A model generated the notes under the pieces. The model was given only the letters and a program-made list of their open reading frames with translations, made no database searches and was not told the origin of the DNA. The position numbers and the translations under genes are program-made. A stretch of DNA of 64,000 nt from Microlunatus flavus (GTDB lineage Bacteria > Actinomycetota > Actinomycetes > Propionibacteriales > Propionibacteriaceae): assembly GCF_900110855.1 (NCBI RefSeq), contig NZ_FOFA01000001.1, positions 124,001 to 188,000 on the forward strand, read 5' to 3'. Shown here in pieces: positions 29,768 through 39,683 of the stretch (the stretch's first letter is position 1; every line of letters starts with the position of its first letter).

Positions 29768-30625
29768 CTACGCACCCTCGCGCTCGGTGGACAGCCGGCG
29801 GACGACCTCGACCGCGTCCCGGTTGGCCCGGACGGCGTGGACGCGGACGCCCCAGACGCCCTGCCGGGCGAGGAGGGCGGTCAGCGCGACGGTGGCGTCG
29901 TCGCGGCCCTGGGGCGCCCGCGGGTGCCCGTCCGGGCCGGGCAGCAGGGTGCCGAGGAAGGACTTGCGCGAGACGCCGACCAGCTGCGGCAGGCCGAGGG
30001 CGGCGAGCTCGTCGAAGCGGTCCAGCAGCTGCCAGTTGTGCTCGCCGGTCTTGGCGAACCCGAAGCCCGCGTCCAGCACCAGCCGGTCGTCGCGCACCCC
30101 GAGCGACCGCGCGTGGTCCGCCTGCTCGCCGAGCTCGCGGGCCACGTCGACCACCACGTCGTCGTAGACGGCCCGGCCCTGCATCGTCCGGGCGTGCCCG
30201 CGCCAGTGCATGCACACGTACGCCACCCCGAGCCGGGCCACGGTCGGCAGCATCGCCGGGTCGGCGCGACCACCGGAGACGTCGTTGACCAGCCGCGCAC
30301 CGGCCGCGACCGCGGCCTCGGCGACCTCGGCCCGCATGGTGTCGACGCTGACGCAGGCGCCCTCGGCGACCAGGCCCTCGACGGCGGGAAGCACCCGGCG
30401 CAGCTCCTCGTCCGGGTCGGGCCGCACGGCCCCCGGACGGGTCGACTCGCCGCCCACGTCCACGACGTCGGCGCCCTCGGCGAGGAGCTCCAGCCCGTGC
30501 GTGAGCGCCGCGTCCGGCGCGAACCACGTCCCGCCGTCGGAGAAGGAGTCGGGCGTCACGTTCACCACGCCCATCACGAGCGTGCGTCCCGGGGCCGGCA
30601 GGCCGGGCACCACCGGGAAGTGCAT
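29768..30625 (-). CDS. folP: Dihydropteroate synthase
   Basis: Joins p-aminobenzoate to hydroxymethyl-dihydropterin pyrophosphate and is the sulfonamide target. The 285-residue protein has VMGVVNVTPDSFSDGG, DVGGESTRPGA, VSVDTMR, VNDVSGG, DAGFGFAKTGEHN, VGVSRKSFLG and the C-terminal RVHAVR. ATG 30625 is chosen because TAGGGT lies exactly 7 nt upstream (leaderless). GTG 30634 would overlap that box. Confidence 0.96.
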   Translation of the reverse strand: MHFPVVPGLPAPGRTLVMGVVNVTPDSFSDGGTWFAPDAALTHGLELLAEGADVVDVGGESTRPGAVRPDPDEELRRVLPAVEGLVAEGACVSVDTMRAEVAEAAVAAGARLVNDVSGGRADPAMLPTVARLGVAYVCMHWRGHARTMQGRAVYDDVVVDVARELGEQADHARSLGVRDDRLVLDAGFGFAKTGEHNWQLLDRFDELAALGLPQLVGVSRKSFLGTLLPGPDGHPRAPQGRDDATVALTALLARQGVWGVRVHAVRANRDAVEVVRRLSTEREGA

Positions 30626-30632
30626 GCTCTCC

Positions 30633-30638
30633 ACCCTA
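30633..30638 (-). promoter_or_regulatory. Candidate -10 element for folP
   Basis: TAGGGT on the minus strand, 7 nt before the ATG at 30625. It implies that folP-folB-folK-DUF3180 has its own promoter, since folE is separated from it by an opposite-strand gene. Confidence 0.5.
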
Positions 30639-30689
30639 GAGAGGCGGCGGGCCGCGGCGCGAAACCGGCCCTGCGGGGCGTGCGCTGTC

Positions 30690-30695
30690 TATGCT
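30690..30695 (+). promoter_or_regulatory. Candidate -10 element for the metallopeptidase
   Basis: TATGCT, 6 nt before the ATG at 30702. Confidence 0.5.
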
Positions 30696-30701
30696 CGTGC
30701 G

Positions 30702-31838
30702 ATGCCGGCGCCCGAGGACCCCTGGGGCGACCGCGGGCGCGAGCCCCGCGAGCACCTGGGCCGGGGAGCGGAGCCGGGTCCGCGGCACGCCCGCGAGCCG
30801 GAGCCCGGCCGTCGCTGGCCGGTGGTGCTCGCTCTGGTCAGCGCCGCCGTCCTCACCGGCCTCGTCGCCACCAGCATCGTGATGGCGGCCCGGAACCACG
30901 ACCGTGCCGACCCGGCAGCGCCGACGACGGCGACCGCGTCCGCCCGGCGCGTCACGCCGGCCTCGGCGCCGACCAGCCCGCCCTCCGTGCCCAGCGTGTC
31001 CCCCACGCCGAGCCCGACGCCCGTCCCCGTCCCGGGCACCACGGCCCCGACCGCCGCCCCGGCCGACCCGCTGCCCACCGCCGCCGAGCCGCCGAGCGCC
31101 CCTGCGGGACCGAACCGCAGCCTGGAGCGCAACACCCTGTACGGGATCGACCTCGGCGGCGTGACGACCTCCTGCGACCTCGAGGTGCGCCGACCCAAGC
31201 CGCCGCTGGCGAACAAGAAGCTCCAGCCCTACCTGACCGAGGTCGTGGGCTGCCTGACCAAGGCCTTCCGCGGCCCGCTCGCCGCCCGCGGGTTCGTCCT
31301 CGAGACGCCGAAGGTGAAGACGTACCACAAGCAGCTGGAGACCCCCTGCAGCACGTTCGGGCAGAGCGGGTCACCCGCCTACTACTGCTCCCGCACCAGC
31401 ACCATCTACTGGCCCGACACCGTCGACGACGGCCGGGAGGCGTACACGTTCGCCCGCCTCGGCTACGTAGGCCTCGTCGCCCACGAGTTCGGCCACCACG
31501 TGCAGCTCACGACGGGCATGCTCAACGGCTACTCCGACCAGTACGCCGAGGCGTCCAATAAGCAGCGCTACGCCCTGAGCCGCCGCCTCGAGCTGCAGGC
31601 CCAGTGCTTCGAGGGCGTCTTCCTGCACACGGCCCGCAAGAGCCTGCACGTCTCGGGCAAGGACCGCGCGGAGCTGAAGTCGTGGCACAGCTACACCGGA
31701 GACGAGGACCCGCCCGACGACCGCAAGCCGGACCACGGTTCGTCCAAGGCGCAGTTCGGCTGGCTCGAGCGCGGCCTCGACTCCGGCGACTTCGGCGACT
31801 GCAACACGTGGTCTGCGTCGTCGAAGTCGGTCACCTAG
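30702..31838 (+). CDS. Membrane-anchored neutral zinc metallopeptidase (YpfJ-like)
   Basis: A 378-residue protein. A cytoplasmic N-terminus is followed by one transmembrane helix (about residues 40-63), a Pro/Thr/Ser-rich linker to about 135, and then an extracellular domain with the zinc motif HEFGHH in LVAHEFGHHVQL. Family features LELQAQCFEGVF (third ligand region) and STIYWPD are present. Six cysteines in the outer domain may form disulfides. It interrupts the fol gene order on the opposite strand. Substrate unknown. Confidence 0.85.
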   Translation: MPAPEDPWGDRGREPREHLGRGAEPGPRHAREPEPGRRWPVVLALVSAAVLTGLVATSIVMAARNHDRADPAAPTTATASARRVTPASAPTSPPSVPSVSPTPSPTPVPVPGTTAPTAAPADPLPTAAEPPSAPAGPNRSLERNTLYGIDLGGVTTSCDLEVRRPKPPLANKKLQPYLTEVVGCLTKAFRGPLAARGFVLETPKVKTYHKQLETPCSTFGQSGSPAYYCSRTSTIYWPDTVDDGREAYTFARLGYVGLVAHEFGHHVQLTTGMLNGYSDQYAEASNKQRYALSRRLELQAQCFEGVFLHTARKSLHVSGKDRAELKSWHSYTGDEDPPDDRKPDHGSSKAQFGWLERGLDSGDFGDCNTWSASSKSVT

Positions 31839-31869
31839 CTCTTCGCAGGCTGCCCTCGATCTTGGCGCC

Positions 31870-32001
31870 GGAAGACCCTCAGCACGCGGCGCTTCGCAAC
31901 CATCCGCCCGGGCGCGCAGCTCACGCCCGCACTCGTACGCGGTCGCGCCCGGGCTCCCGCCAGGCCCATCCACGCTCAGCGCCGCGTCCTGAGGGTCTTC
32001 C
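31870..32001. repeat. 132-bp nested inverted-repeat element
   Basis: The outer arms are 31870-31893 (GGAAGACCCTCAGCACGCGG...) and 31978-32001, complementary over 24 bp with one mismatch. Perfect inner 11-bp arms GCCCGGGCGCG (31906-31916) and CGCGCCCGGGC (31944-31954) lie within. The element is between convergent genes in a 281-bp gap with no coding potential seen. The size and nested plan resemble a MITE-like element or a structured terminator. Confidence 0.75.
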
Positions 32002-32119
32002 TTCACGGTCGCGCTCCGCGCGTCACTCTGGCGGGTCCGCTCGTGCCGTCGACCTGTCGCTGCTGTCGTCGGCGTCCGGGGCGGGTGCGCGCTCGGAGCA
32101 CAGGGGGGTGTTGCTGGCC

Positions 32120-32749
32120 CTAGCCGCGGATGAGGTTCATCGCCTCGGCGCGGGTCGTGGCGCTGGTGCGGAGGTGGCCTCGCACGGCGCTGGTGATCGT
32201 CTTCGAGCCGGGCTTGCGGACGCCGCGCATGGTCATGCAGAGGTGCTCGCACTCGAGGACGACGATGACGCCGCGGGGCTTGAGGTAGCGCTCGAGGGCG
32301 TCGGCGATCTGGGTCGTCATGCGCTCCTGGACCTGGGGCCGCTTGGCGTACACGTCGACGAGGCGCGCCAGCTTGGACAGGCCGGTGATGCGTCCGTCGG
32401 GGTTGGGCAGGTAGCCGACGTGCGCCTTCCCGGTGAAGGGCACGAGGTGGTGCTCGCAGCAGCTCCACACCTCGATGTCCTTGACCAGCACCAGCTCGTC
32501 GTGACCGAGGTCGAAGGTCGTGGCTAGCACGTCCTGCGGGTCCTGACGCAGCCCCGCGAACATCTCCGTGTACGCCCGCGCGACCCGCTCCGGCGTCTTC
32601 TGCAGGCCGTCGCGGTCCGGGTCCTCGCCGATGGCGGCGAGGATCTCGCGGACCGCCGCGGCGATGCGGGGCTCGTCGACGCCCGGCCGCTCGTCGGGCG
32701 GCGTCTCGTCGACCTCCTGGTCCAGGTCGGGTGTGTCGAGGCTGCTCAC
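32120..32749 (-). CDS. folE: GTP cyclohydrolase I
   Basis: First step of folate synthesis, GTP to dihydroneopterin triphosphate. The 209-residue protein has [13 protein letters not shown], zinc/active-site motifs CCEHHLVPF and [12 protein letters not shown], and [13 protein letters not shown]. Three in-frame GTG codons lie at 32755, 32752 and 32749. GTG 32749 is chosen because a -10-like CAAGAT lies 6 nt before it and there is no ribosome site. The first 30 residues are acidic and variable. Confidence 0.95.
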   Translation of the reverse strand: MSSLDTPDLDQEVDETPPDERPGVDEPRIAAAVREILAAIGEDPDRDGLQKTPERVARAYTEMFAGLRQDPQDVLATTFDLGHDELVLVKDIEVWSCCEHHLVPFTGKAHVGYLPNPDGRITGLSKLARLVDVYAKRPQVQERMTTQIADALERYLKPRGVIVVLECEHLCMTMRGVRKPGSKTITSAVRGHLRTSATTRAEAMNLIRG

Positions 32750-32861
32750 CACCACATCTTGTCCGAGCCGGGTGAGGATGTTGCCGTCGCCCTCGGGACG
32801 CCACACCTGTGGCATGCTCCGTCGGCAGCGGCGACCACGACGACGAGCAGGGAGTGCCCGA

Positions 32862-33617
32862 GTGACGACAGCGGAGGTCACGTCGGACCGAGAGCAGGCG
32901 GCGCTGGGCCTGCGCGTCGCCGGCTGGGCGCTGCACCTCTACACGGCCAGCGGCTCGGTCCTCGCGCTGCTCGCCGTCGTCGCGGCCTTCGCCGGCGAGG
33001 TCGAGCGGACCCTGTGGATCCTGCTCGCCGCCGTCGTCATCGACGGCACGGACGGGATGCTGGCGCGCCGGCTGCGGGTGAGCGAGACGATCCCGGGCTT
33101 CGACGGCGCCCGGCTCGACGACATCGTCGACTACCTGACGTACGTCTTCGCGCCCGTCGTGCTGCTGCTCACCACCGACCGGCTCCCCGAGGGCACCTGG
33201 GGGCTGGTCGTCGCGGCCCTGCCGCTGCTCGCCTCGTGCGTGCAGTTCTGCCGCACCGACGCCAAGACCGAGGACCACTACTTCCTCGGCTTCCCCAGCT
33301 ACTGGAACGTCGTCGCCTTCTACGTCGTCGTCCTCGGCCTGGGGCCGGCGGTCACGACGGCGATCCTCGTCGTCTGCGCCGTGCTGGTCTTCGTGCCGGT
33401 GAAGTACCTCTACCCCTCGCGGACCCCGCGGGCGCGCGTGCTGAACCTGACGCTGGCAGGGGTGTGGCTGCTGCTGTACGCGGTCGTGCTGGCGACCATG
33501 CCCCACCCGAACCTGGTCGCGCTGATCCTCTCGCTGGCCTACCTCGGCTACTACGGCGTGGCCAGCGTCCTGCTCACCGGCGTCGACCGCGTACGCCGGG
33601 TCCGTTCCGTCGCCTGA
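32862..33617 (+). CDS. CDP-alcohol phosphatidyltransferase, phosphatidylcholine-synthase-like
   Basis: A 251-residue membrane enzyme with about seven or eight helices. The CDP-alcohol phosphotransferase motif DG-x2-AR-x8-G-x3-D-x3-D is present ([10 protein letters not shown], then [10 protein letters not shown] near residues 66-90). The following DYLTYVFAP matches bacterial Pcs proteins, which condense CDP-diacylglycerol with choline. Choline use is inferred from resemblance only; other head groups are possible. GTG 32862 has GGGAG 8 nt upstream. It stands divergent from folE and convergent with ftsH, as an insertion into the fol order. Confidence 0.75.
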   Translation: MTTAEVTSDREQAALGLRVAGWALHLYTASGSVLALLAVVAAFAGEVERTLWILLAAVVIDGTDGMLARRLRVSETIPGFDGARLDDIVDYLTYVFAPVVLLLTTDRLPEGTWGLVVAALPLLASCVQFCRTDAKTEDHYFLGFPSYWNVVAFYVVVLGLGPAVTTAILVVCAVLVFVPVKYLYPSRTPRARVLNLTLAGVWLLLYAVVLATMPHPNLVALILSLAYLGYYGVASVLLTGVDRVRRVRSVA

Positions 33618-33746
33618 TCGCCCGGCTCCGTCACCCAGCCGCGAGGCCATGGCGCCTCCGGGCCGCCAGGTCTCTGGGCCGCACGCCTCCGGGCCACGTC
33701 ACCGAGGCCGCTGCGTCTCCAGAACGGTGCATGACGCACGCCAACG

Positions 33747-33784
33747 ACGACGCGGCCGCACCCTGCTGGGTGCGGCCGCGTCGT
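33747..33784. terminator. Strong bidirectional terminator between the Pcs-like gene and ftsH
   Basis: A perfect 17-bp stem ACGACGCGGCCGCACCC with its complement and a TGCT loop, 20 bp from the ftsH stop and 130 bp past the convergent gene. Confidence 0.85.
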
Positions 33785-33804
33785 GGTGTGCGGTGTCCTG
33801 CCGA

Positions 33805-35934
<2,130 letters not shown>

Positions 35935-36060
35935 GACCTGCCTAGAGTGTCGGGAGCAGCGCAGCCCGAGAAAGGTGCGCCCTCTGGCGGCCCAGGTTAC
36001 CGGTGCCGGGCAAAGCGCACCGTCCTGCGCACAGCCCGGTCGAGGTGCCGGCGGCGGCCC

Positions 36061-36612
36061 TCAGCTGTAGACGTGCGGCGCGAGCGTCGCGACACCCTTG
36101 AGGTTGCGGTAGTGCTGGTCGTAGTCGAGGCCGTAGCCCACGACGAACTCGCTCGGGATGTCGAAGCCCACGTACTTCACCTCGACCGGCATCTTGAGCG
36201 CCTCCGGCTTGCGGAAGGCGGTCAGCACCTCCAGGCTCGCGGGGCCGCGCGAGCGCAGGTTGCTGATCAGGTACGACAGCGTCAGGCCGGTGTCGACGAT
36301 GTCCTCCACGACCAGGACGTCCATGCCGGCGATGTCGGTGCTCAGATCCTTGAGGATCCGCACGACGCCGGAGGACTTGGTCCCCGAGCCGTACGAGGAG
36401 ATGGCCATCCAGTCCATCCGGCAGTGCACCGAGAGCGCCCGGGACAGGTCCGCCATGATCATGACCGCGCCGTTCAGGACGCCCACCAGGAGCACGTCCT
36501 TGCCCTCGTAGTCGCGGTCGACCTGCGCCGCCAGCTCGTCGATCCGGGCCTGCACCTCCTCGGGGGTGAAGAGCACGCGTTCGAGGTCGTTGCCGAGGTC
36601 TGGGGCGTCCAC
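36061..36612 (-). CDS. hpt: Hypoxanthine phosphoribosyltransferase
   Basis: Purine salvage enzyme, hypoxanthine/guanine plus PRPP to IMP/GMP. The 183-residue protein has LLVGVLNGAVMIMADL, the PRPP-binding motif VVEDIVDTGLTLS and the base-binding KYVGFDIPSEFVVGYGLDY. GTG 36612 is preferred because CAGGCT lies 6 nt upstream. It lies upstream of ftsH and was separated from tilS by the vapBC insertion. Confidence 0.95.
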   Translation of the reverse strand: MDAPDLGNDLERVLFTPEEVQARIDELAAQVDRDYEGKDVLLVGVLNGAVMIMADLSRALSVHCRMDWMAISSYGSGTKSSGVVRILKDLSTDIAGMDVLVVEDIVDTGLTLSYLISNLRSRGPASLEVLTAFRKPEALKMPVEVKYVGFDIPSEFVVGYGLDYDQHYRNLKGVATLAPHVYS

Positions 36613-36680
36613 GGCGTCAGCCTGCCACAGCCCTGCCCCAGCCCCGACCACTCGTCGGGTGGAACGGTAGACGTCGCCGG

Positions 36681-36686
36681 TAGAAT
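36681..36686 (+). promoter_or_regulatory. Candidate -10 element for vapBC
   Basis: TAGAAT, 7 nt before GTG 36694. Two similar 9-mers, GGTAGACGT and GGTGGACGT, lie around it and could be antitoxin-binding half-sites. Confidence 0.5.
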
Positions 36687-36693
36687 GGTGGAC

Positions 36694-36945
36694 GTGAGCC
36701 TGAACATCAAGAACGAGCACGTGCACGACCTCGTGCGCCAGGCCGCCGAGCGCACGGGGCTGAGCCAGACGAGCGTGGTGGAAGAGGCGATCAGCCAGCT
36801 CCTCCGTCGGCTGGACGCCGAGCAGGAGGAGCGGCGCCGCCGGGTGGACGAGATCCTCGACGACATGCGCGATCTCCTCACCGACGAGGACCGCGCCGCG
36901 CTCAGCACCGACTTCCTCTACGACGAGAATGGGCTGCCCGCGTGA
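36694..36945 (+). CDS. vapB: Type II antitoxin, VapB (Rv0623-like) family
   Basis: An 83-residue antitoxin. The N-terminal DNA-binding segment starts SLNIKNEHVHDLVRQAAERTG, matching the VapB pattern SLNIKxxxxxxLVRELA, and is followed by a helical toxin-wrapping tail (RRVDEILDDM...). GTG 36694 is chosen over ATG 36685 because of the leaderless box TAGAAT and the family's usual start. Its stop overlaps the toxin start (GTGA). The module is on the plus strand between tilS and hpt, which are normally adjacent. Confidence 0.85.
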   Translation: MSLNIKNEHVHDLVRQAAERTGLSQTSVVEEAISQLLRRLDAEQEERRRRVDEILDDMRDLLTDEDRAALSTDFLYDENGLPA

Positions 36946-37340
36946 TCGTCGACACCTCGGCGGTCGTCGCCCTGCTCCTCGAGGAGCAAGGCGCCACACG
37001 TGTGCGCAGCGCGCTGACTGGGCTCGACGGGGGAGCACGTGCCATGTCGGCCTCGAGCTACGTCGAGCTCGGGGTCGTGATCGACCGCCGTCGCAAGCCC
37101 GCTCTGTCGAGGAAGGTCGACGCCCTGGTCAGCGGCTTGGACATCGAGGTCGTGCCCTTCGACGCCGAGCAGGCTCGCGTGGCTCGTCAGGCCTACCGCG
37201 ACTTCGGCAGGGGCAGCGGTCATCCGGCCCGGCTCAACTTCGGCGACTGCTTCTCCTACGCGCTCGCCTCGGTGCGCCGGGAGCCGCTGCTCTTCGTCGG
37301 CGGCGGCTTCGGCCACACCGACGTCAGGTCGGTCCTCTGA
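36942..37340 (+). CDS. vapC: PIN-domain toxin VapC (ribonuclease)
   Basis: A 132-residue PIN-domain RNase of a type II toxin-antitoxin system. The acidic metal-binding residues are seen in IVDTSAVVAL (Asp4), SSYVELGVV (Glu) and NFGDCFSYALA (Asp), all intact. Such toxins cut tRNA or rRNA when the antitoxin is degraded. It is coupled to vapB by a 4-bp overlap. The 3' end overlaps the convergent tilS end by 17 bp. Confidence 0.92.
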   Translation: MIVDTSAVVALLLEEQGATRVRSALTGLDGGARAMSASSYVELGVVIDRRRKPALSRKVDALVSGLDIEVVPFDAEQARVARQAYRDFGRGSGHPARLNFGDCFSYALASVRREPLLFVGGGFGHTDVRSVL

Positions 37341-38280
37341 GCACGCCGTCGGTGCGTCCGACGCGGACCCCCGGCAGGTCGACCGGGCCCTGACCGTGCC
37401 AGTCGAGGACGAGCGCCTCGACGGCGGCGACGTGGCGCGCGATCAGGTCGTGGGCGCCGAGGTCGCGGAGCCAGGCAAGCAGCACACGGGTCCGCAGGGC
37501 GGCGGGCAACGCGGCGAGGCCGGTGCAGTCGAGGGCGCCGTCCTCCTCCACGCGCTCGCGCGCCTCGGCCGCCAGCGCGTCCAGCAGGTCCGCGTCCGCC
37601 CGCAGCAGATCGGCGGTGCGGGCCAGCGCCTCGGGGACGCCGGGCCCGAGCTCGGCCTCGAGGACGGGCAGCACGCGGGCACGGACCCGGACGCGGGCGT
37701 ACGCGGGGTCGGCGTTGTGCGGGTCGTCCCAGGGCTCCAGCCCCAGCTCGGCGCAGCAGGCGCGGGTCGTCGCGCGGCTCACCCCCAGCAGCGGGCGCAG
37801 CAGTCCCTCGGCCCGTACGGCCATGCCCGACAGCGAGCGCGCCCCCGACCCCCGCGCCAGCCCGAGGAGCACCGACTCGGCCTGGTCGTCGCGGGTGTGG
37901 CCCAGCAGCAGGGTGGCCCCGCGGTCCTCGGCCACGGCCCGCAGCGCGGTGTACCGGGCGTCCCGGGCCGCGGCCTCCGGGCCCCCGCCCGCCGCGGCCA
38001 CGACGACCGCCACGACCGTCGCGTCCAGGCCCAGCCCCTCGAGCGTCCGCGCCGCGCGTCGGGCCACCTCCGCCGAACCGTCCTGCAGCCCGTGGTCCAC
38101 GACGACGGCGGCGTACGCGCGCCCGGACCGCGGGGCGACGTGCGCGACCCCGGCCGCGAGGGCCAGGGAGTCGGCGCCGCCGGAGCAGGCGACGAGCAGC
38201 GCCGTGTCCTGGGGGGTGAGGGCGGCCTCGACGGCCTGCGCGACGGCGAGCGTCGCCCGACCGAGGGCCCGGCGGGCCAC
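37324..38280 (-). CDS. tilS: tRNA(Ile)-lysidine synthetase
   Basis: Modifies the CAU anticodon of tRNA-Ile2 to lysidine. The 318-residue protein has the PP-loop ACSGGADSLALA (about residues 31-42), VVDHGLQ, LLLGHTRDDQAESVLLGLARGSG and the RPLLGVSR segment. The C-terminal domain is short, as in Actinobacteria. GTG 38280 lies 5 bp after the DUF2342 stop without a clear ribosome site. The last 17 bp overlap vapC on the other strand. Confidence 0.94.
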   Translation of the reverse strand: MARRALGRATLAVAQAVEAALTPQDTALLVACSGGADSLALAAGVAHVAPRSGRAYAAVVVDHGLQDGSAEVARRAARTLEGLGLDATVVAVVVAAAGGGPEAAARDARYTALRAVAEDRGATLLLGHTRDDQAESVLLGLARGSGARSLSGMAVRAEGLLRPLLGVSRATTRACCAELGLEPWDDPHNADPAYARVRVRARVLPVLEAELGPGVPEALARTADLLRADADLLDALAAEARERVEEDGALDCTGLAALPAALRTRVLLAWLRDLGAHDLIARHVAAVEALVLDWHGQGPVDLPGVRVGRTDGVLRGPT

Positions 38281-38285
38281 CGGGA

Positions 38286-39368
38286 TCAGCCCGCGGGCGC
38301 GGCGGGCTCGGGATGGTTGCGGATGACCCAGAGCTGGGGGTTGGCGATCTCCGCCTTGCTCGGCAGGGTGTCGGGCGACGTCCAGACCCGGTTGAGCCCC
38401 GTCATGCCGACCTCGTCGAGGACGTGGCGGCAGAAGGCGGCGCCGTCGCGGTACTGGCGCATCTTGGCGTCGAGGCCGAGCAGGCGGCGCACGATCTTGT
38501 CGGGCCCCTGCCCCTGGCGGCGGACGTCGAACTTGGCACGGATCTGGGCGACGCTCGGCACCACCTCGGGGCCGACGCTGTCCATGACCACGTCCGCGTG
38601 CCCCTCGAGCAGCGACATGACCGCGGTGATCTCGTCGACGATCTCGCGCTGCGCCGGCGTCTGGACCAGGTCGAGGACCGAGAGCTCCTCGCCGTCGCGG
38701 ATCCCCTCCACGATGCGGCGCACGGCCTCCTTGACGACCTGCGCGAGGACGCCGCCGTCGAGGTCGGCCGTGCCGACCAGGCGCCCGATGAGGCCGAGCA
38801 GGTGCTGCCGCAGCCACGGCACCGCCGTGAACTGCACCCGGTGCGTCTCCTCGTGCAGGCAGACCCAGAGGCGGAAGTCGCTCGGCGGCACCCGGAGCAG
38901 GCGCTCGACCTCGACGACGTTGGGCGCGACGAGCAGGAGCCGGCCCTCGGCGCCGTCCGGTCCGGCCCAGAAGGGGTCGAACTGGCCGAGCACCTTGGGC
39001 GCCAGGTAGCTCAGCAGGACGCCCATCTCGGCGCCGGTGACGCGGGAGCCGACGGCGCTCGCGCGCGGGTTGTCGGCCATCCGGCTCTCGGCGAGGTCGG
39101 TGAGCGGGGTGAGCAGCGTGCGGAACGCGTCCAGGTTGGCCTGGATCCAGCCCGGCCGGTCGACGACGAGGACCGGCGCGCTGCCGGAGCTGGCGTCCAG
39201 CCCGGTCACCTCGGTGACGTAGCGCTCGGCCCGCGAGGCCGCCTCCCGCAGCTCGGCGACCGCCGCGGCGGCACCGTCGGCCGAGATCGTGGGCCCGGGT
39301 CGCACCAGCCGCGTCGCCGTCGTGCGAGCGAGCGTCCAGTCGACCATGCGAGGCGCTGCTGGGGGCAT
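38286..39368 (-). CDS. Zinc-dependent metalloprotease-like protein, DUF2342 family
   Basis: A 360-residue protein of the actinobacterial DUF2342 family (also named coenzyme F420 biosynthesis-associated, without proof of role). It carries HEETHRVQF, a gluzincin-like HExxH zinc motif, and a later Glu/His in LLEGHADVVMD as the likely third ligand. NRVWTSPDTLP near the C-terminus is a family signature. Position before tilS is conserved. TACGCT 6 nt before the ATG suggests leaderless transcription. Confidence 0.88.
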   Translation of the reverse strand: MPPAAPRMVDWTLARTTATRLVRPGPTISADGAAAAVAELREAASRAERYVTEVTGLDASSGSAPVLVVDRPGWIQANLDAFRTLLTPLTDLAESRMADNPRASAVGSRVTGAEMGVLLSYLAPKVLGQFDPFWAGPDGAEGRLLLVAPNVVEVERLLRVPPSDFRLWVCLHEETHRVQFTAVPWLRQHLLGLIGRLVGTADLDGGVLAQVVKEAVRRIVEGIRDGEELSVLDLVQTPAQREIVDEITAVMSLLEGHADVVMDSVGPEVVPSVAQIRAKFDVRRQGQGPDKIVRRLLGLDAKMRQYRDGAAFCRHVLDEVGMTGLNRVWTSPDTLPSKAEIANPQLWVIRNHPEPAAPAG

Positions 39369-39374
39369 GCGACG

Positions 39375-39380
39375 AGCGTA
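39375..39380 (-). promoter_or_regulatory. Candidate -10 element for the DUF2342 gene
   Basis: TACGCT on the minus strand, 6 nt before the ATG at 39368. Confidence 0.5.
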
Positions 39381-39387
39381 GGCCCCG

Positions 39388-39640
39388 TCTGTTGTCCTCG
39401 CTCCGCTCGGACGCGGTCGGTGACGACGAAAAGCGTGTCGTCACCATCCGGTCGTCCAGGCGGAGGCGCAGGATCCGGCGCACCCGGGCTCGACCACCAC
39501 CGGTCGGTGCGCCGGCGCCTGGACGACCGGAGGAGCACGCCCGCCGGACTCCGGCAGGCGGCGTCCTCCGCGTGCGAGGGAGGGAGGAAGGCGCCGGACC
39601 AGAGCACCGACCGCGTCCGAGCGAAGCGAGGACAGAAGAT
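39388..39640. repeat. 253-bp element with terminal inverted repeats and conserved-loop hairpin (copy 2)
   Basis: Terminal arms 39388-39421 and 39607-39640 are complementary over 34 bp with three mismatches. Inside are a hairpin TGACGAC / GTCGTCA with loop GAAAAGCGT (39421-39443) and a long stem of two perfect parts. These are 39448-39462 with 39516-39530 (15 bp) and 39475-39484 with 39506-39515 (10 bp), interrupted by a one-sided 12-nt bulge. The loop and flanks (17 bp) match the hairpin at 27331-27347. No coding potential was seen in this 315-bp gap. Confidence 0.75.
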
Positions 39641-39673
39641 GCGACCGCGGCGCGCGGAGCGAGGACAGAAGAT
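39625..39673. repeat. 16-bp direct repeat
   Basis: AGCGAGGACAGAAGAT occurs at 39625-39640 and again at 39658-39673, just before the dacB stop. The first copy is the end of the terminal inverted repeat of the neighbouring element. Confidence 0.7.
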
Positions 39674-39683
39674 TCAGCAGCCC

